DNA of 64,000 bases, taken from assembly GCF_000350225.1 (NCBI RefSeq), contig NW_005179057.1:588135-652134 (forward strand). Direction: 5' to 3'. Below are positions 1 through 11,379 of this stretch, piece after piece. Below the pieces are notes generated by a model. It was not told the origin of the DNA, ran no database searches, and saw only the letters and a program-made list of their open reading frames with translations. The DNA comes from Chondrus crispus (Eukaryota > Rhodophyta > Florideophyceae > Gigartinales > Gigartinaceae). Position 1 is the stretch's first letter; every line of letters begins with the position of its first letter. Position numbers and translations under genes: made by a program.

Positions 1-1
1 A

Positions 2-451
2 ATATTGGATGCGGGGTACGAGTGTGGAGTTAGGGGAATAGATAGGCAATGTTACGACAGCGGGGGAAGGGACAGTGGGGGTCCAGATGATAGTATCAGA
101 GCTGTAGCAGATTCTAGAAAGAAGAGGAGGAGCAGTGTAGATGTGATAGACATTATGGAGAAGCACGTGGAATCGATTGGAAAGGTGGTGTCGTCGCTTT
201 CAGGCCCGGCGACGAGTGCGGCCAATAATTCAACTCCAGTGAATGCAGCGGCTGCTCGCATTGATTCGTGGGAAGAAAACAGTTCGATGTTTGCGATTGT
301 CGAGGCCTCATTAATGGCGTTGGAAAGGGCGAAGAAGTTGGCCGTCGGGGATGAGTCCAAAACACCGTTTGTTGAGGTGGCAAAGGAGCGCTACGAAAAG
401 GCTCTTTCTTCATATCGCGAGATGAGCAGCAATATGTTCGCAAATTTGTAG
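2..451 (+). CDS. unrecognised protein, C-terminal part (runs off left edge)
   Basis: The frame is open from the left edge to a stop at 451, so the start lies outside the window. The visible 148 or so residues have a Gly/Asp-rich beginning, a basic patch (RKKRRSS, about residues 38-44) that could be a nuclear signal, and a C-terminal half likely to be helical. The general look (basic patch, Ser/Ala linker, short helical tail) resembles the tails of Myb/SANT-like proteins carried by DNA transposons, but I see no diagnostic motif, so this is a guess. The ORF ends where ClpX-like sequence begins in another frame. Confidence 0.4.
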   Translation: MLDAGYECGVRGIDRQCYDSGGRDSGGPDDSIRAVADSRKKRRSSVDVIDIMEKHVESIGKVVSSLSGPATSAANNSTPVNAAAARIDSWEENSSMFAIVEASLMALERAKKLAVGDESKTPFVEVAKERYEKALSSYREMSSNMFANL

Positions 452-465
452 ATGGAAGGGGATGG

Positions 466-1119
466 GTCCAGCATGAAGTGCAGCTTTCACATGTCATTCA
501 CGTGGACACGACGAATATACTTTTCATTTGTGGTGGCGCTTTCCCTGGGCTGGAACGCATCGTGGCAGACCGGATGTCAGCAAGCAGCATTGGTTTTGGC
601 GCAAACGTCAGGGCAGAGGGAAGAGATGGGCCAATTAGCTCGTTCATTCTCGACCATATTGAGAGTGAGTATCTTGCCAGCTTCGGCCTTATTGGGGAGC
701 TTATCGGGCGACTGCTAATTGTCGTCAATCTTCACGCGTTGAACATGCAAGAGCTAATTCAAATTCTGACACAACCAAAGAATGCTATTGTCAAGCAGTT
801 CATACAGCTGGTAGGAATGAAGAATGCAGAGCTTCATGTCACGGACCCTGCGCTGTCCATCATCGCTCGACAGGCACTAGAAAAGGGAACTGGTGCACGG
901 GGGCTGCGCTCCCTTATGGAACGGACTCTCAATGATGCTATGTACGAACTGCCCGACATGGACGGCATGTCGGCGGCAATTGTCGTCGCAGAAGATGAAG
1001 ACGCGCCTGGGGAACGTGTGTGCACGACAGTCTTGCGCGGGCGAGGGGCTTTGGAGCGATATCTTGCCGAGACTAGTGGGTCAGGCAATCAGGACACTGA
1101 AGAGGCAGTGCTGAACTGA
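466..1119 (+). CDS. CLPX: ClpX AAA+ unfoldase, C-terminal fragment (last exon or truncated copy)
   Basis: The frame encodes the C-terminal part of ClpX, the hexameric AAA+ unfoldase that feeds substrates to ClpP, here probably of mitochondria. Visible hallmarks are the strand VDTTNILFICGGAF, the GR of the arginine-finger segment (IGELIGRL, where the family usually has P-E-F-V-G-R-L-P), the QILTQPKNAIVKQ helix and the sensor-2 motif GTGARGLRS followed by a helix ending MYELP. About 214 codons are present, against 400 or more in whole ClpX; the zinc domain, Walker A, Walker B and pore loops are absent upstream, where an unrelated protein is encoded. No ATG precedes the homology. Either this is the last exon behind an intron (AG acceptors lie near 451 and 483) or a truncated copy. 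Identity is secure; function is not. Confidence 0.75.
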   Translation, partial: VQHEVQLSHVIHVDTTNILFICGGAFPGLERIVADRMSASSIGFGANVRAEGRDGPISSFILDHIESEYLASFGLIGELIGRLLIVVNLHALNMQELIQILTQPKNAIVKQFIQLVGMKNAELHVTDPALSIIARQALEKGTGARGLRSLMERTLNDAMYELPDMDGMSAAIVVAEDEDAPGERVCTTVLRGRGALERYLAETSGSGNQDTEEAVLN

Positions 1120-1671
1120 CAAGTTCTGTTCTTCCCTCGCAGGTTATCTTGTACAATATTATACAGTGATCTCATTACTTGCGGGCTTCAATTCAGGAAC
1201 AGGCAGATTTTGCAGCGAAGTACCAGTACCGAAGGCATGAGAAATTGTAAAGAGGCAGAGTAGAAGCTTCTTCTGGGACTGAGTAAGGGTCCACCTACGC
1301 CGGGCGTCGGCTGGGCACGGTTGAAGCTGTAAAACATCGTCAGGACTATGATTCTCTAGGCATCCGCTTTAGTATCAAGTCTTGTCCAGGTTCGCACGGT
1401 TCCACCTGCACCGCGTCTGTGGCACAGACTCTGTGCACGGACACAACACTCCTTCCGCCCAACCTTCTTCCGCACACCCTCCCTCCGCATACCCTCCTTC
1501 CGCACACCCCTCCCTCTGCACAACACTCCCTCCGCACACCCTCCCTCCGCACACCCTGCACTGCGTCTGCGCCGCCACCCGGTACCTTTTTTTCTTCTCT
1601 TCCTTCCTTGCTCCATCTCTCACCTTGTCAATAACCCCGCACGTGCACTGCGGGGTACGCCGACCTCCGCG
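1120..1671. repeat. non-coding spacer with a C-rich minisatellite
   Basis: No gene is seen. Between about 1440 and 1562 short imperfect units of the form CTTCCGCACACCCTCC repeat about six times. A pyrimidine tract (1587-1621) and a GC-rich stretch follow. The many open frames here are products of low complexity. Confidence 0.6.
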
Positions 1672-2001
1672 ATGTCCCGCAGCAGCAGCGCCCCACCGCC
1701 ACGCGCTCGCGTCGCGGCACCCGCCCGCCGACGGCGCCTAGCAACGGAACCACACTCCCCCTCTATCCTTCCACGTTCCATCGCGTGGAAAACGCTCTCG
1801 ATCTTCGCACACCAACGACGCGGTGCACCAGCCCATCGCCCGGCCGGCTGTACCACGGCCGCTGTCGTGCCCGACGCCCCGCGCAATCCCCGTCCGCCGC
1901 GAGCTCGTGCCCCATGCGCGCCCGCGCCGACACCCCCGCGCTCATCGACGACGAGGTCGTCGCGGACGCGCCCGCGGACACGGCCAGCGGGGACGCCCGC
2001 G
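1672..2001 (+). CDS. GC-rich ORF interrupted by the chromovirus insertion (doubtful)
   Basis: An ATG at 1672 opens a frame of 110 codons that reaches the left LTR boundary. The composition is Pro/Arg/Ala-rich and no domain is recognised. A pyrimidine-rich tract upstream could be a promoter feature. GC-rich DNA gives long open frames by chance, and other frames are also open here, so this is a weak candidate for a host exon cut by the insertion. Confidence 0.2.
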
Positions 2002-2643
2002 TGTGGTATATGCGCCGTCGATTCGATTAGGTTTAGATCAGGGGCTGTAAGGCACGAACCTTACAGCCCACACGAGCCCACACGAGCCCACACGTGTACC
2101 ACACGTGTGCAGGGCGTGCGCACACACACGTGGCACACACGTGTACTGTCAGCTCGATAGCTGACAGAGCCACCGCGCGCGACGACTCGCGCCGGCTACG
2201 GTAGCATGATACTGTAGTCTGGTATGATAACCGAACACTTGTACATTAAATAAGGGAGCGACCGACGGCGGAGGAAAGGGACAAGCACGGACTTGTCACC
2301 CACCGACCGTCAAGGTCCGACTTCCCGCTTATTCTAAGGTAGCGTTCGCTAACTACCTTAGAACGGCACCGAGCGCGGGTTGAGGACGCGCACGGTACGC
2401 CCACGAGTCGGCTCCGCCTCCGCCCGTCGGTACTGGATCGTTACCCAGTACCGCGCCGGGGCGTCGAGGCGTCGAACCGCTCGCGCGTACCGGCGTCCTC
2501 CCCGTTCCCGCTCTACCACGCTACCCGGGCCCGCTGCCCGGTGCCGCTAGCTGGTGTCCCGCTTCACCCCCGTCTTCCCGTTCGGACGGGGTCTACGTCG
2601 AACTGTGCATACACCCCTCTCCGTTGGGGGTGTTTATGCTACA
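2002..2643 (+). repeat. 5' LTR of the chromovirus
   Basis: This 642-bp terminal repeat has TG...CA ends. Its first 180 bases hold short direct repeats (ACACGAGCCC three times) and several ACACGTGT-type boxes. A further hairpin is formed by AAGGTAG/CTACCTT arms near 2335-2363. It is the partner of 13806-14447. Confidence 0.95.
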
Positions 2644-2723
2644 GTGGTCTCCCGACCTAGAAGACCCTGGAGTCCGATCTCCGAGAAGACTTCCGCTTCC
2701 CTCCGCGAACCGATCGCGTCGAG

Positions 2724-5295
2724 ATGAGCCAAGAGCTCGAGCCCTCGATCCGCTCCGAAGCGGCGGATCTGAGTCCGGCCGCTGTGCAGTCCCCATCCGC
2801 CCCGTCGGGCGACGGCGACGCAGGTCCTCGTGACCGCGAACCGTCGCTCGGATCCTCCGAGGAAAGAGCGGCGGCGATGTTCGAACGCATAGCCGAATAT
2901 ATCGAGGAAGTCCGTACTTCCCTTCGGATCGATGTATCGGACCATGTATACACTCGATGTATGGCCGAACTCCGCTCCCTGCGTGAAGGGAGGTTCGATA
3001 GAGTGACGCAGTCCTTAGAGAATCTCCGAGCACTGATCGACGAGTTACACTCGCGGATCGTGCTCGTCGAAGACTCCCGTTTCGCCTCGCCCGGACCGTC
3101 CGGGCAAGGTCGCCCTGAGAGGCGGACCTCGGTGAGACGACCCGAGGACCGAACCTCTCCGTCCGCAGAGCAATTGGGTGCGTTCGCGCACCTCTCCGCT
3201 GAGCTCGACGCCACTCGTCGGCGTGCTCGTGACATGGAACGTACCATGGCCGAAAGGCTACCCGGTGCCCCCCCCGAGAGGGCCCGGTGGTACCGTACCT
3301 CCGAGCGCCGCCGCCCCCGAAGGTTGGCGTCCGACTGGTGCCGCTACCAGTCGGACTGCAGAAGGAAGCCGTCCTCCGATAGACGCGAACTTCGCGTCTG
3401 AGACCCAAGCCTTGCCGTCTATCGTCGGAAGTAGGCGGCAAGTGGACCGCGTATCGTACGCGGACGAACAGGACCGTGGAGGAGCCGCCCGCGGATCCGG
3501 AGAACCGATGTTCTCCGTCGATCCCCGCTGGGGCGGCTACCCGCCGGCGAGTTACGCCGAGCATCCAGGTCCGGTAGTCGTCCGTACGCTACCGGTTACC
3601 TCCTTCGGCACGCTGGGTCCCGCTGAACCCGGGCTCGAGCCGGTACATACGATGATCCAAGAGTTCAGCGCCGTTGCTGACTATCGTATGTACCGCTTGG
3701 ATAACACCTCGAGGCTCGTTACCTCGAGTGACGCGGGACGGATCGCGAAGTACGTCCAACGCTGTCGTGGGATACGTCCCACGATGCGCAGCTTCGACGG
3801 TACCGACCCGATCCAGCTGCTGCCGTTCTTGAAGGATATCCGAATCACCTTCAACTCACAACACCTGACCGAAGGTGTTGCGGTACGAGTCCTCGCGCAT
3901 TTCCTCGAGCGCGACGCGGAGCGACTGTATACGAGTTATACGATGCGTGGCCTCCGCGCCGGCCAGCTCCACGACGACGTGAGCTGGCCGGGGCTCGTGA
4001 ACCAATTCTTAAAACGCTACCTCACGGACGACGTGTTGGGTGAAGCGTACGACGCTGTCGCTACGGCGCGACAGCAACCGCATGAGACGGAAAGCACGTT
4101 TGCTGACCGACTCGAGACTGCCGCGTTCCGATGCACGGCAGTCTTCTCCGAACAGTCCCTCGCGCACTACTTCGTGCGGGGACTTGCACCGGCAACCCGT
4201 GCCGCAGTATCCGAAACTGTGCAAAGGCTGCCAGGCAGTCAGAAGACCGATCTTCCGACCATCCGCCGTATCGCCACGGCGGAAGGTACAACGTACCGCG
4301 CCCGGCGCGGTTTACCTCTGCCGGATTCGAAACCGGCAGGGAGGGCTGGCAGGACTACGAAGTCCGCCGCGACAAGTTCACCCGCCTCGACCCTCCATAT
4401 CGGGGAGGATGAGTGGCAGGCCGACCCTGTCCTCATTACGCAAGGAGCAGGGCCCGTGGGGGTACGAACCCCCTCACCGATGTCGACTGGAACGACGTCG
4501 AGTTACGCGACCGCATTCGCGGCCACTCCGAGAGTGGCAAGGGGCACGGACCCCCGCGTCGCCGAGCTCGATATCTCGAGTCGAGATAAGGGAAGCGCCT
4601 CGCCTCGCGTGCCCCTCCTCACCGATGAGGAGGCGCGGCACGCGGCGACCTTCGCCTCAACGGACGGCAGCGCTTACGTGTGCTGGCTATGCCGTACGTA
4701 TGGGCATGCCATGTACGCGTGCCCGTTCCTGTCGCCGGAACAACGAATGTTCACGGCGTACAGGAACTACCGCTACCAGATGGAGACGCGCCCCGGTGCG
4801 CGCAATCTCCTCCGGCAAGCGGTGGGCGAGGGCCGTCCCCCGCGTCAAGGTTTCCCGATTCGAACGGGTGGGGGCGCACGCTTCGCCCCCCGTGGAGGCG
4901 GGTACCGTCGTAACGAAGTCGATCGTCGGGATCGACCCGCCTATCGCCAGGCGGACACGAGGTACCCGCGCCAAGGAGAGAGAGGGGACCGAGACCGCTC
5001 ACGGTTACCCCAGCAGGTACAAAATGCGATAATGTACCTGCAAGACTGGGTAGAGGATCCGTACCCTCTACCCACGGAGGGTCACGAAGGAGAGCCGACT
5101 CGCTTCGTCCCCCATATCCTGCGACGACCGGACGCCGCAGGTCAAGGCCCGGAAGTACCGGAGTACTTCGCCAAGGCTGCCGAGCCGCAGTGGGGGAATC
5201 GTCCCGACCCACGCGACCGGCTACCGGAAGAAGACCTGGCCGTCGATAGCCAGGAGGTTAGCTCCGATAGCACGGGTAGTTCGAAAAAAGGGTAA
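2724..5295 (+). CDS. gag: chromovirus gag region
   Basis: This region encodes the structural Gag polyprotein of the element. The N-terminal part is acidic and helical. The central part has the helical look of Ty3-type capsid. Near the C-terminus a single CCHC zinc knuckle (C-x2-C-x4-H-x4-C, around 4677-4722, CWLC...H...C) marks the nucleocapsid, followed by Arg/Gly-rich sequence. It lies 140 bp upstream of pol. As a fossil element part it is described only as whole or nearly whole. Confidence 0.85.
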
Positions 5296-5435
5296 AGACG
5301 GTTACGTACACGCGGTCGCGTGAGCCGTCTTTTCCCCACGAACTAGACCCGACCCCGCGTGCTCGCCAAGGACACGGGGAGTATTGTCCGATAATACATC
5401 CCCCGCTACCGGAGGCGAGCACGGGAACCCCTGTA

Positions 5436-8400
5436 ATGCCGATACAGGAGGGAGCACACGTCGAGGCCTCCGAAGGCCCGACGTTAGGGGAACAAGACAC
5501 CGGGACAGCCGACGTCCCGGTGAGGCGTAACGAGGGCGCCAGGGGCAACGACGACCGAAAAGGTTCGGTCGACCCCCTGACTCCCGCGAGCCCAAGGTCG
5601 CCGGAGAAAGGTCCGTGTCGTACGGACTCGAGTAATCCGAGGGGGGTCACTGATCCGCGGACGCCCCAAGGAAGGGGGAGAAGGAAACGCAAGCGGGGCC
5701 AGCAACGAAATCGAAGGCCCCGGCGGAACGACCTCACCGATAAGGTCACCACGAAGGTTGTCGACGGCGTCATTTGCCTTCTGACGTCGAAGATCTACAA
5801 TGTCCTCGGCTCGATAGCCACAGAGGGAAATGCATTTAAACCCCGCACGATCGCTGTTGATACGTGCTCGGGGTATAATCTGGTGAGGAAGGCCGACCTT
5901 CCCCCCGATTGGACGCGTTACGTCGTGCACGACGCACTTCTGCCACGATTGGCAGGCACGAATAGCAACCCCCTCAAGCTTTCGGCCGTCGTCCGCCTGG
6001 CTGTGCGGTTGAGGAACACGGTGTTCCGAATTCCGTTCGTAGTCGCGGACCAGCTCGCCGTGCCGGTCCTTCTCGGCACGGCCTTCATCGATACGCACGT
6101 GCGATGTATCGACATCGAAGCTCAACGAATGGAGCTACGCCAAGGCGGTTCCGTCGCCATCGTTGACGGAAAGGGGGAGTCGACTCCCCCTACCAGGCGA
6201 CACGGACGACACACGGGTCGGCCAGACGTACGCGAGGAGGCCCCGCAAGCGATCCGAATCGCCCGCTGGGTTACCATCCCCGCGAGGTCGCAAGCCCGAG
6301 TGCGCGTCACCACTGCCGGGAGGGGCCTCGTATTCATGGAGCCGAAGCCGTCACTTCAACACCGACATGGAGTGAGGCTGACGAACGGCGTCGTCGAGGT
6401 ACTGCCGAATCAGACCTTCGACGTCCTCGTCGCGAACTTTTCGCGACGGGAAAGGCGGCTTCCGAAGCACACCGTCGTAGGGTATGCGACGCGCAACCCC
6501 CTCGCGATCCTGACGCCCGAACGTTGCGTCGCCGAGGGGGTCGCCCACGCGCTACACCTGACCGACTTGACCGATCAAGTCGGGAAGGCAAGAGCCGGAC
6601 GACCAAGCTCCGATGAGCTAGAGACCGTTAGGAGGGAACAGGTGGGTACGGACGATCGGCCACCTAGAGACCAACCGACGGCGGGAGGCACCGTAAACAT
6701 CCACAAAAAGGATCCCAAAAATCCACCGATGGATTGGGAAAAAGAGGTGGACTTGTCATACATCGACGATGACAAGCTCCGTGGCCACGTACTCGAGATG
6801 CTCCGTAAGCATTCGAGTCTGTGGAGCGGTGCGCTCGGAACGATCCGAGCCACGGAACACCGCATCCCTCTCGAACCGGAAACGAAACCGATTCGTTCGA
6901 TGCCCTATCGGAAGGGGCCCGCCATGCGCGAGATGGTTGCCAAGGAGGTCAACCAAATGTTGAACGCAGGGGTTATCAAACCCGCGAGCACCGAGTGGGC
7001 GTCCCCGGTGGTGCTCGTCCCGAAGAAAGACGGCTCTCTTCGGTTCTGCGTGGACTACCGGCGTCTCAACGCGAAGACGGCAGCGGATTCGTATCCGCTG
7101 CCCCGGATGGACGACTGCATCGACTCGTTAGGAGATGCAGCCGTCTTTACGACGTTGGACTGCAATTCCGGTTATTGGCAGATCCCCGTCGCTCCGGAGG
7201 ACCGGGATAAGACCACGTTTACGACGCACATGGGCACGTTTCGCCACCTGCGCATGCCGTTCGGACTAAAAGGGGCACCGGCCACCTTCCAACGTGCATT
7301 GGATATTATCCTTTCCGGAGTCCGCTGGCAAATATGCCTCGTCTATCTCGATGACGTCATAGTGTTCTCGCGTACGGACGCGGAACACGCGAAGCATCTC
7401 GACACTGTCTTGAGCTTGTTAGGGAGTGCCGGCATCTCCCTCAAGCTCAAGAAGTGTAGCTTCTTTCAACCGAAGGTACGCTACCTGGGGCACGTCATCT
7501 CCCCAGGTAAGTTGAGCGTGGCCGATACGGCGGCCGACGCCTTCCGGACGTTCACGTTCCCGAGGACGCTGACGCAGGTGCGCTCGTTCCTCGGGGCGTG
7601 TGACGTATATCGCCGCTTCGTTAAGGGCTTCTCGAAAATAGCCCGTCCGTTGACGGATATGACGCGCAAGGATTCGGATCCTGACTTCTATAATCCTACT
7701 GAAGATCAACTCCAGGCGTTCGAGAACCTTAAGGAGTGCATGATCGCTCCGCCGATCCTCGCGTTGCCTCGGCATGGACGACCGTACATGATCGACACCG
7801 ACGCGAGCGCCTACCAACTAGGCTGCACGCTGCTCCAAGAGCACGACCAGCCAAACGATTGGCGCCCCGTTGGGTACTGGTCTTACTCGCTGAACGACAG
7901 CGAACGAAACTACAGTTCTACCGAGCGCGAATGCTTCGCCGTAGTGTGGGCCGTCCGCACACTACGGCCGTACGTTGAGGGCACGAAGTTCACCGTCCGA
8001 ACGGATCACGATGCCTTGAGGTGGCTCATGTCCCTCACCGAGAGTTCCGGGAGACTCACCCGGTGGCGGCTACGTCTGGCCGAATACGACTTCACCATTC
8101 AGTACCGCCCCGGGCGCGTGCACCAGGTACCGGACGCCCTGTCACGCCTCGTGTCGCCGAGAGTCGCCGACGACCCTCGCCCCACCGTCGGAGTGGATGA
8201 CGACATTCCCACCTTCGACGTGTGCACGACCGTTCGCGACGTATCGAACGAGCTCGCGGGCCACGTTTGCATCGCGAGCTGCGACCACGAGGTCGAGCAC
8301 GTCTTCGCGACGACACGGAACCAAGCCAGCTCACGCAGAAGGTCGCGCTCCCGAGCGCGCGACGAACCGAGGGGCGACGACGAAGCCCCCGCTCTCCAAG

Positions 8401-10016
8401 GACCCAATTCGTTCTGGGAGGAGAATGACGAGTTCGACGCCACCGACATCGAGCGCGCCGCAGACCACGAGGCTGGCGCGCCCGACTCTTCGGTCGCCCC
8501 TCCGCAGGACGACCTTCCGGCTCCTCTTACGATAGAGGAGATCGCCGAAGAGCAACGCGTAGATGACTTCTGCCAAACCGTTTTGGCACGACAGTCAGAG
8601 TCCCGGGACTCCGCATTCTTCGACGACCACCAGGGGGTGCTCAAACGGAGACACCCCTTCGACCCTGCTATCGTGCAGGTGGTGGTACCTCGGACGCTCC
8701 GCGCCAGGCTTCTTCGCCTGTGCCACAACCCGGTCATCGCAGGGCACCCGGGCCAGAATCGTATGTACTACGCGCTCCGTCGCGAGTACTACTGGCCTCA
8801 TCTGGCGGCAGATGTTGCCGCCACGGTGCGAGGTTGTCGAACCTGCGCGATGAACCGGGTCAAGCTGAGGAAACATCTCAACCGATTGAGATTGTTTCCA
8901 GCTACGAGGCCGCTCGAGAGTCTGGCCATCGACATCCTGGGGCCGCTCCCCAAGACGAAGTCAGGGAAACGGTTCCTGCTCGTGATCACGGACCGTTTTA
9001 GCAAGCTGACGCAAGTCGTTGCGCTCCGCACGATAACCGCATACACCGTCGCAGTTGCGTTCTGCGAATCGTGGGTGTTCAAGTACGGCGTTCCGCGCAC
9101 GTTGCTGTCGGATAACGGACCGCAGTTTAATGCCAAGTTCTTCCACAGCACGTGCCGTGTTCTGGGGATAACTAATATGTACACATCGGCGTACCATCCC
9201 CAGACGAACGGGCAAGTCGAGCGATACAACCGAACGATCGCTGCGATGCTACGCAACTACGTAGGCGAGCATCAAGATGACTGGGACGTGTACGTAGGGC
9301 CGCTTACGTATGCGTATAACTCCCACGTACACCGCACCACCAACACGACGCCGTTCGAGCTCGTGCTCAGCAGACCACCGCTAGAGTTCTCGCTTCGACG
9401 AGCCGACGGTGACGTTCTCCCTGCCGACAGGGGGAACCAACGTGCGGAGTTCCTCAAGACCTTGGATTCAACAATCCAGAGGGCCTACGGGAGCCTGCGT
9501 CCGACGCAGGCTCGCTACAAGCGCGACTTTGATAAGCGCATACGACGGATCAATTCGCGACTTCGTCCCGGAGAGTACGTATACCTCAACCCCACCGACG
9601 GGGGGAAGACTTCGAACAAGCTCGCGTCCCCGGCAGTGGGGCCCTACCGTGTCCTCGCGAACGACCGCCGAACCATCACGATCGATCGTGATGGGGTCAC
9701 TGAGCGGGTCTCCGCAGATCGCTGCGTGTACGCGCCACCGCCGACGGACGCACTACGGGCGAGCACGACAACCCCAGCTGACCTCGCCGACAAGGTCAGA
9801 GAGGGGACACAGTACGCTGTCGAGCGACTACTGAAGCACCGAGATATGGAAGACGGAACTATCGAGTTCCTCATCAAGTGGGCGGATTTCGACACGCCCA
9901 CCTGGACTGCGCGGACTCACGTCCCGGAGGAGTTGGTGTCTCGTTACGCCCAACGCCTCCGGAGGCGCACCGGCATGGACCTCAACTCAAACGTGAACGC
10001 GGACGTTCACGCTTGA
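5436..10016 (+). CDS. pol: chromovirus Pol polyprotein (PR-RT-RH-IN-chromodomain)
   Basis: This is one long open frame of 1526 codons. Order of domains: aspartic protease (motif DTCSG near 5860); reverse transcriptase (FCVDYRRLN near 7050, TTLDCNSGYWQI near 7155, the YLDD box near 7342); RNase H (DTDASAYQLG near 7795); integrase with an HHCC zinc finger (about 8720-8850), catalytic segments around AIDILGPLP, LSDNGPQFN and HPQTNGQVERYNR; a GPY/F module (GPYRVL near 9640); and a C-terminal chromodomain (about 9810-9930, YAVERLLKHR ... FLIKWADF). The chromodomain places it in the chromoviruses, which in other organisms target marked chromatin. The frame appears intact. Confidence 0.95.
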   Translation: MPIQEGAHVEASEGPTLGEQDTGTADVPVRRNEGARGNDDRKGSVDPLTPASPRSPEKGPCRTDSSNPRGVTDPRTPQGRGRRKRKRGQQRNRRPRRNDLTDKVTTKVVDGVICLLTSKIYNVLGSIATEGNAFKPRTIAVDTCSGYNLVRKADLPPDWTRYVVHDALLPRLAGTNSNPLKLSAVVRLAVRLRNTVFRIPFVVADQLAVPVLLGTAFIDTHVRCIDIEAQRMELRQGGSVAIVDGKGESTPPTRRHGRHTGRPDVREEAPQAIRIARWVTIPARSQARVRVTTAGRGLVFMEPKPSLQHRHGVRLTNGVVEVLPNQTFDVLVANFSRRERRLPKHTVVGYATRNPLAILTPERCVAEGVAHALHLTDLTDQVGKARAGRPSSDELETVRREQVGTDDRPPRDQPTAGGTVNIHKKDPKNPPMDWEKEVDLSYIDDDKLRGHVLEMLRKHSSLWSGALGTIRATEHRIPLEPETKPIRSMPYRKGPAMREMVAKEVNQMLNAGVIKPASTEWASPVVLVPKKDGSLRFCVDYRRLNAKTAADSYPLPRMDDCIDSLGDAAVFTTLDCNSGYWQIPVAPEDRDKTTFTTHMGTFRHLRMPFGLKGAPATFQRALDIILSGVRWQICLVYLDDVIVFSRTDAEHAKHLDTVLSLLGSAGISLKLKKCSFFQPKVRYLGHVISPGKLSVADTAADAFRTFTFPRTLTQVRSFLGACDVYRRFVKGFSKIARPLTDMTRKDSDPDFYNPTEDQLQAFENLKECMIAPPILALPRHGRPYMIDTDASAYQLGCTLLQEHDQPNDWRPVGYWSYSLNDSERNYSSTERECFAVVWAVRTLRPYVEGTKFTVRTDHDALRWLMSLTESSGRLTRWRLRLAEYDFTIQYRPGRVHQVPDALSRLVSPRVADDPRPTVGVDDDIPTFDVCTTVRDVSNELAGHVCIASCDHEVEHVFATTRNQASSRRRSRSRARDEPRGDDEAPALQGPNSFWEENDEFDATDIERAADHEAGAPDSSVAPPQDDLPAPLTIEEIAEEQRVDDFCQTVLARQSESRDSAFFDDHQGVLKRRHPFDPAIVQVVVPRTLRARLLRLCHNPVIAGHPGQNRMYYALRREYYWPHLAADVAATVRGCRTCAMNRVKLRKHLNRLRLFPATRPLESLAIDILGPLPKTKSGKRFLLVITDRFSKLTQVVALRTITAYTVAVAFCESWVFKYGVPRTLLSDNGPQFNAKFFHSTCRVLGITNMYTSAYHPQTNGQVERYNRTIAAMLRNYVGEHQDDWDVYVGPLTYAYNSHVHRTTNTTPFELVLSRPPLEFSLRRADGDVLPADRGNQRAEFLKTLDSTIQRAYGSLRPTQARYKRDFDKRIRRINSRLRPGEYVYLNPTDGGKTSNKLASPAVGPYRVLANDRRTITIDRDGVTERVSADRCVYAPPPTDALRASTTTPADLADKVREGTQYAVERLLKHRDMEDGTIEFLIKWADFDTPTWTARTHVPEELVSRYAQRLRRRTGMDLNSNVNADVHA

Positions 10017-10027
10017 GGAGGGGGCCC
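9993..10027 (+). repeat. hairpin plus polypurine tract, first copy, at the end of pol
   Basis: A 35-bp segment (GTGAACGCGG...GGGGGCCC) spans the pol stop codon and contains a dyad (GTGAACG/CGTTCAC) followed by a purine run. It recurs with one mismatch at 13771-13805, directly before the 3' LTR. It marks the left border of the extra 3.8-kb module. Confidence 0.85.
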
Positions 10028-11000
10028 CGACCGCTCCGTTAGGATCAAGGTAACCGACCGCGGTTGGACAAAATTCCGATAAAGGGGGAAGGGACACCTG
10101 TCCTTGGATCCCCCTGACGGTGAGGGAATCACACGACCCCAGGAACAACATCGGACGGAGATTCTCAAAAGGAACACGCAACCGCGAAGAAGTCGCGTGA
10201 CAGCAAGCAGTACGGGCTGCCTTATGACAATAGCCGCGAGAACATCAATTGACGTAGAAGGACACCGGTCCCTCGAAACCGATGATGTGGACGCCTAACT
10301 GCAGGGGGGTCCGAACCTCCGCGTTACCACAGAAGCGCAGCAGCGATCTGCATGAGCGTTCGAGTCGCCGATCGACAGCGCCGCATACGGAATAGGGTGT
10401 GAGAAGTTACGCGTCTTAGGGGATGCGAACGCCCCAGGAATGCCCGCCTCGAACGTGTGCGTGTGCCAATATGGTCAACTCGCACCGGTTGGGCGCAAGA
10501 GCGAATGGATCGCACAAAAATAACGCGCGAGGTGTAGGGGAGAGCGTACCCATGCTTGGAATACGGACCAAGCGAAGGCAGGGAGCCTCAAGCACAGGTA
10601 ATATATGCAGATACGAACCTCGGGTCACGACGACAGCCCACTCCCCACTGTCAGCGCGCGATACGCTTATACTGTACGCCGAGTACAAGCCCTTCTGACA
10701 AACCGCCACCGCCGACGGCGGTGGGTTGAAAAAATAGAGGAAATTAGCGACGGGGGGTATTACACGGCCGCGCGCGTGTGGCCCGTGCAGTACACGCCAC
10801 CCGCGCTACACCAAATCGGGTCCACGATGCGTGCCTGGTGTCCAACAACTGGCGATAACCGCCTCCGGAGCAAGGGGAAAGGGGGCCGCGAGGAACTCCA
10901 CAGTAGCCCCTCGCCGCGACCAAGGGGCATACGGCCCCTCCGACGACGCTGACCTCTCCGTCGGGTAGCGAAGCGCCGGCGGCGTTCACGTGCTACGAGC

Positions 11001-11200
11001 GCGCTCTGCCCTCGCCCCGATGGCGAGGGGCGCGATGACAAGGAGAATACCGCGCGCTCTGCCCTCGACCCGATGGCGAGGGGCGCGACGACAAGAAGAA
11101 TACCGCGCGCTCTGCCCTCGCCCCGATGGCGAGGGGCGCGACGACAAGAAGAATACCGCGCGCTCTGCCTTCGCCCCGATGGCGAGGGGGCGCGACGAAG
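11001..11200. repeat. 53-bp tandem repeat inside the chromovirus module
   Basis: Units start at 11001, 11054, 11107 and 11160 (the last one diverging), each beginning GCGCTCTGCC and containing the dyad CCTCGCC/GGCGAGG. It lies between pol and the antisense ORF. The stacked open frames on both strands here are caused by the repeat. Confidence 0.85.
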
Positions 11201-11379
11201 ATGACACGCTCGTGGGACCTTGCCTCGGTGGAACCGGAGCGCGAGGAGCGCCGGAAAAAGACCTCGCAAGCTCGGCCCGCGACGCTCCCCGCGGACGGGA
11301 GGGAACAAGAACGAAGGATGCGAACATTCTTTATGAAGGGAATGGGACGAGTGGTCCCGGACCGGGGAACCATGCCACC

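Noticed and set aside
2593-3564. Minus-strand 323-codon frame over the gag region
   Set aside because: Composition effect in GC-rich coding DNA; the plus strand carries recognisable gag features.
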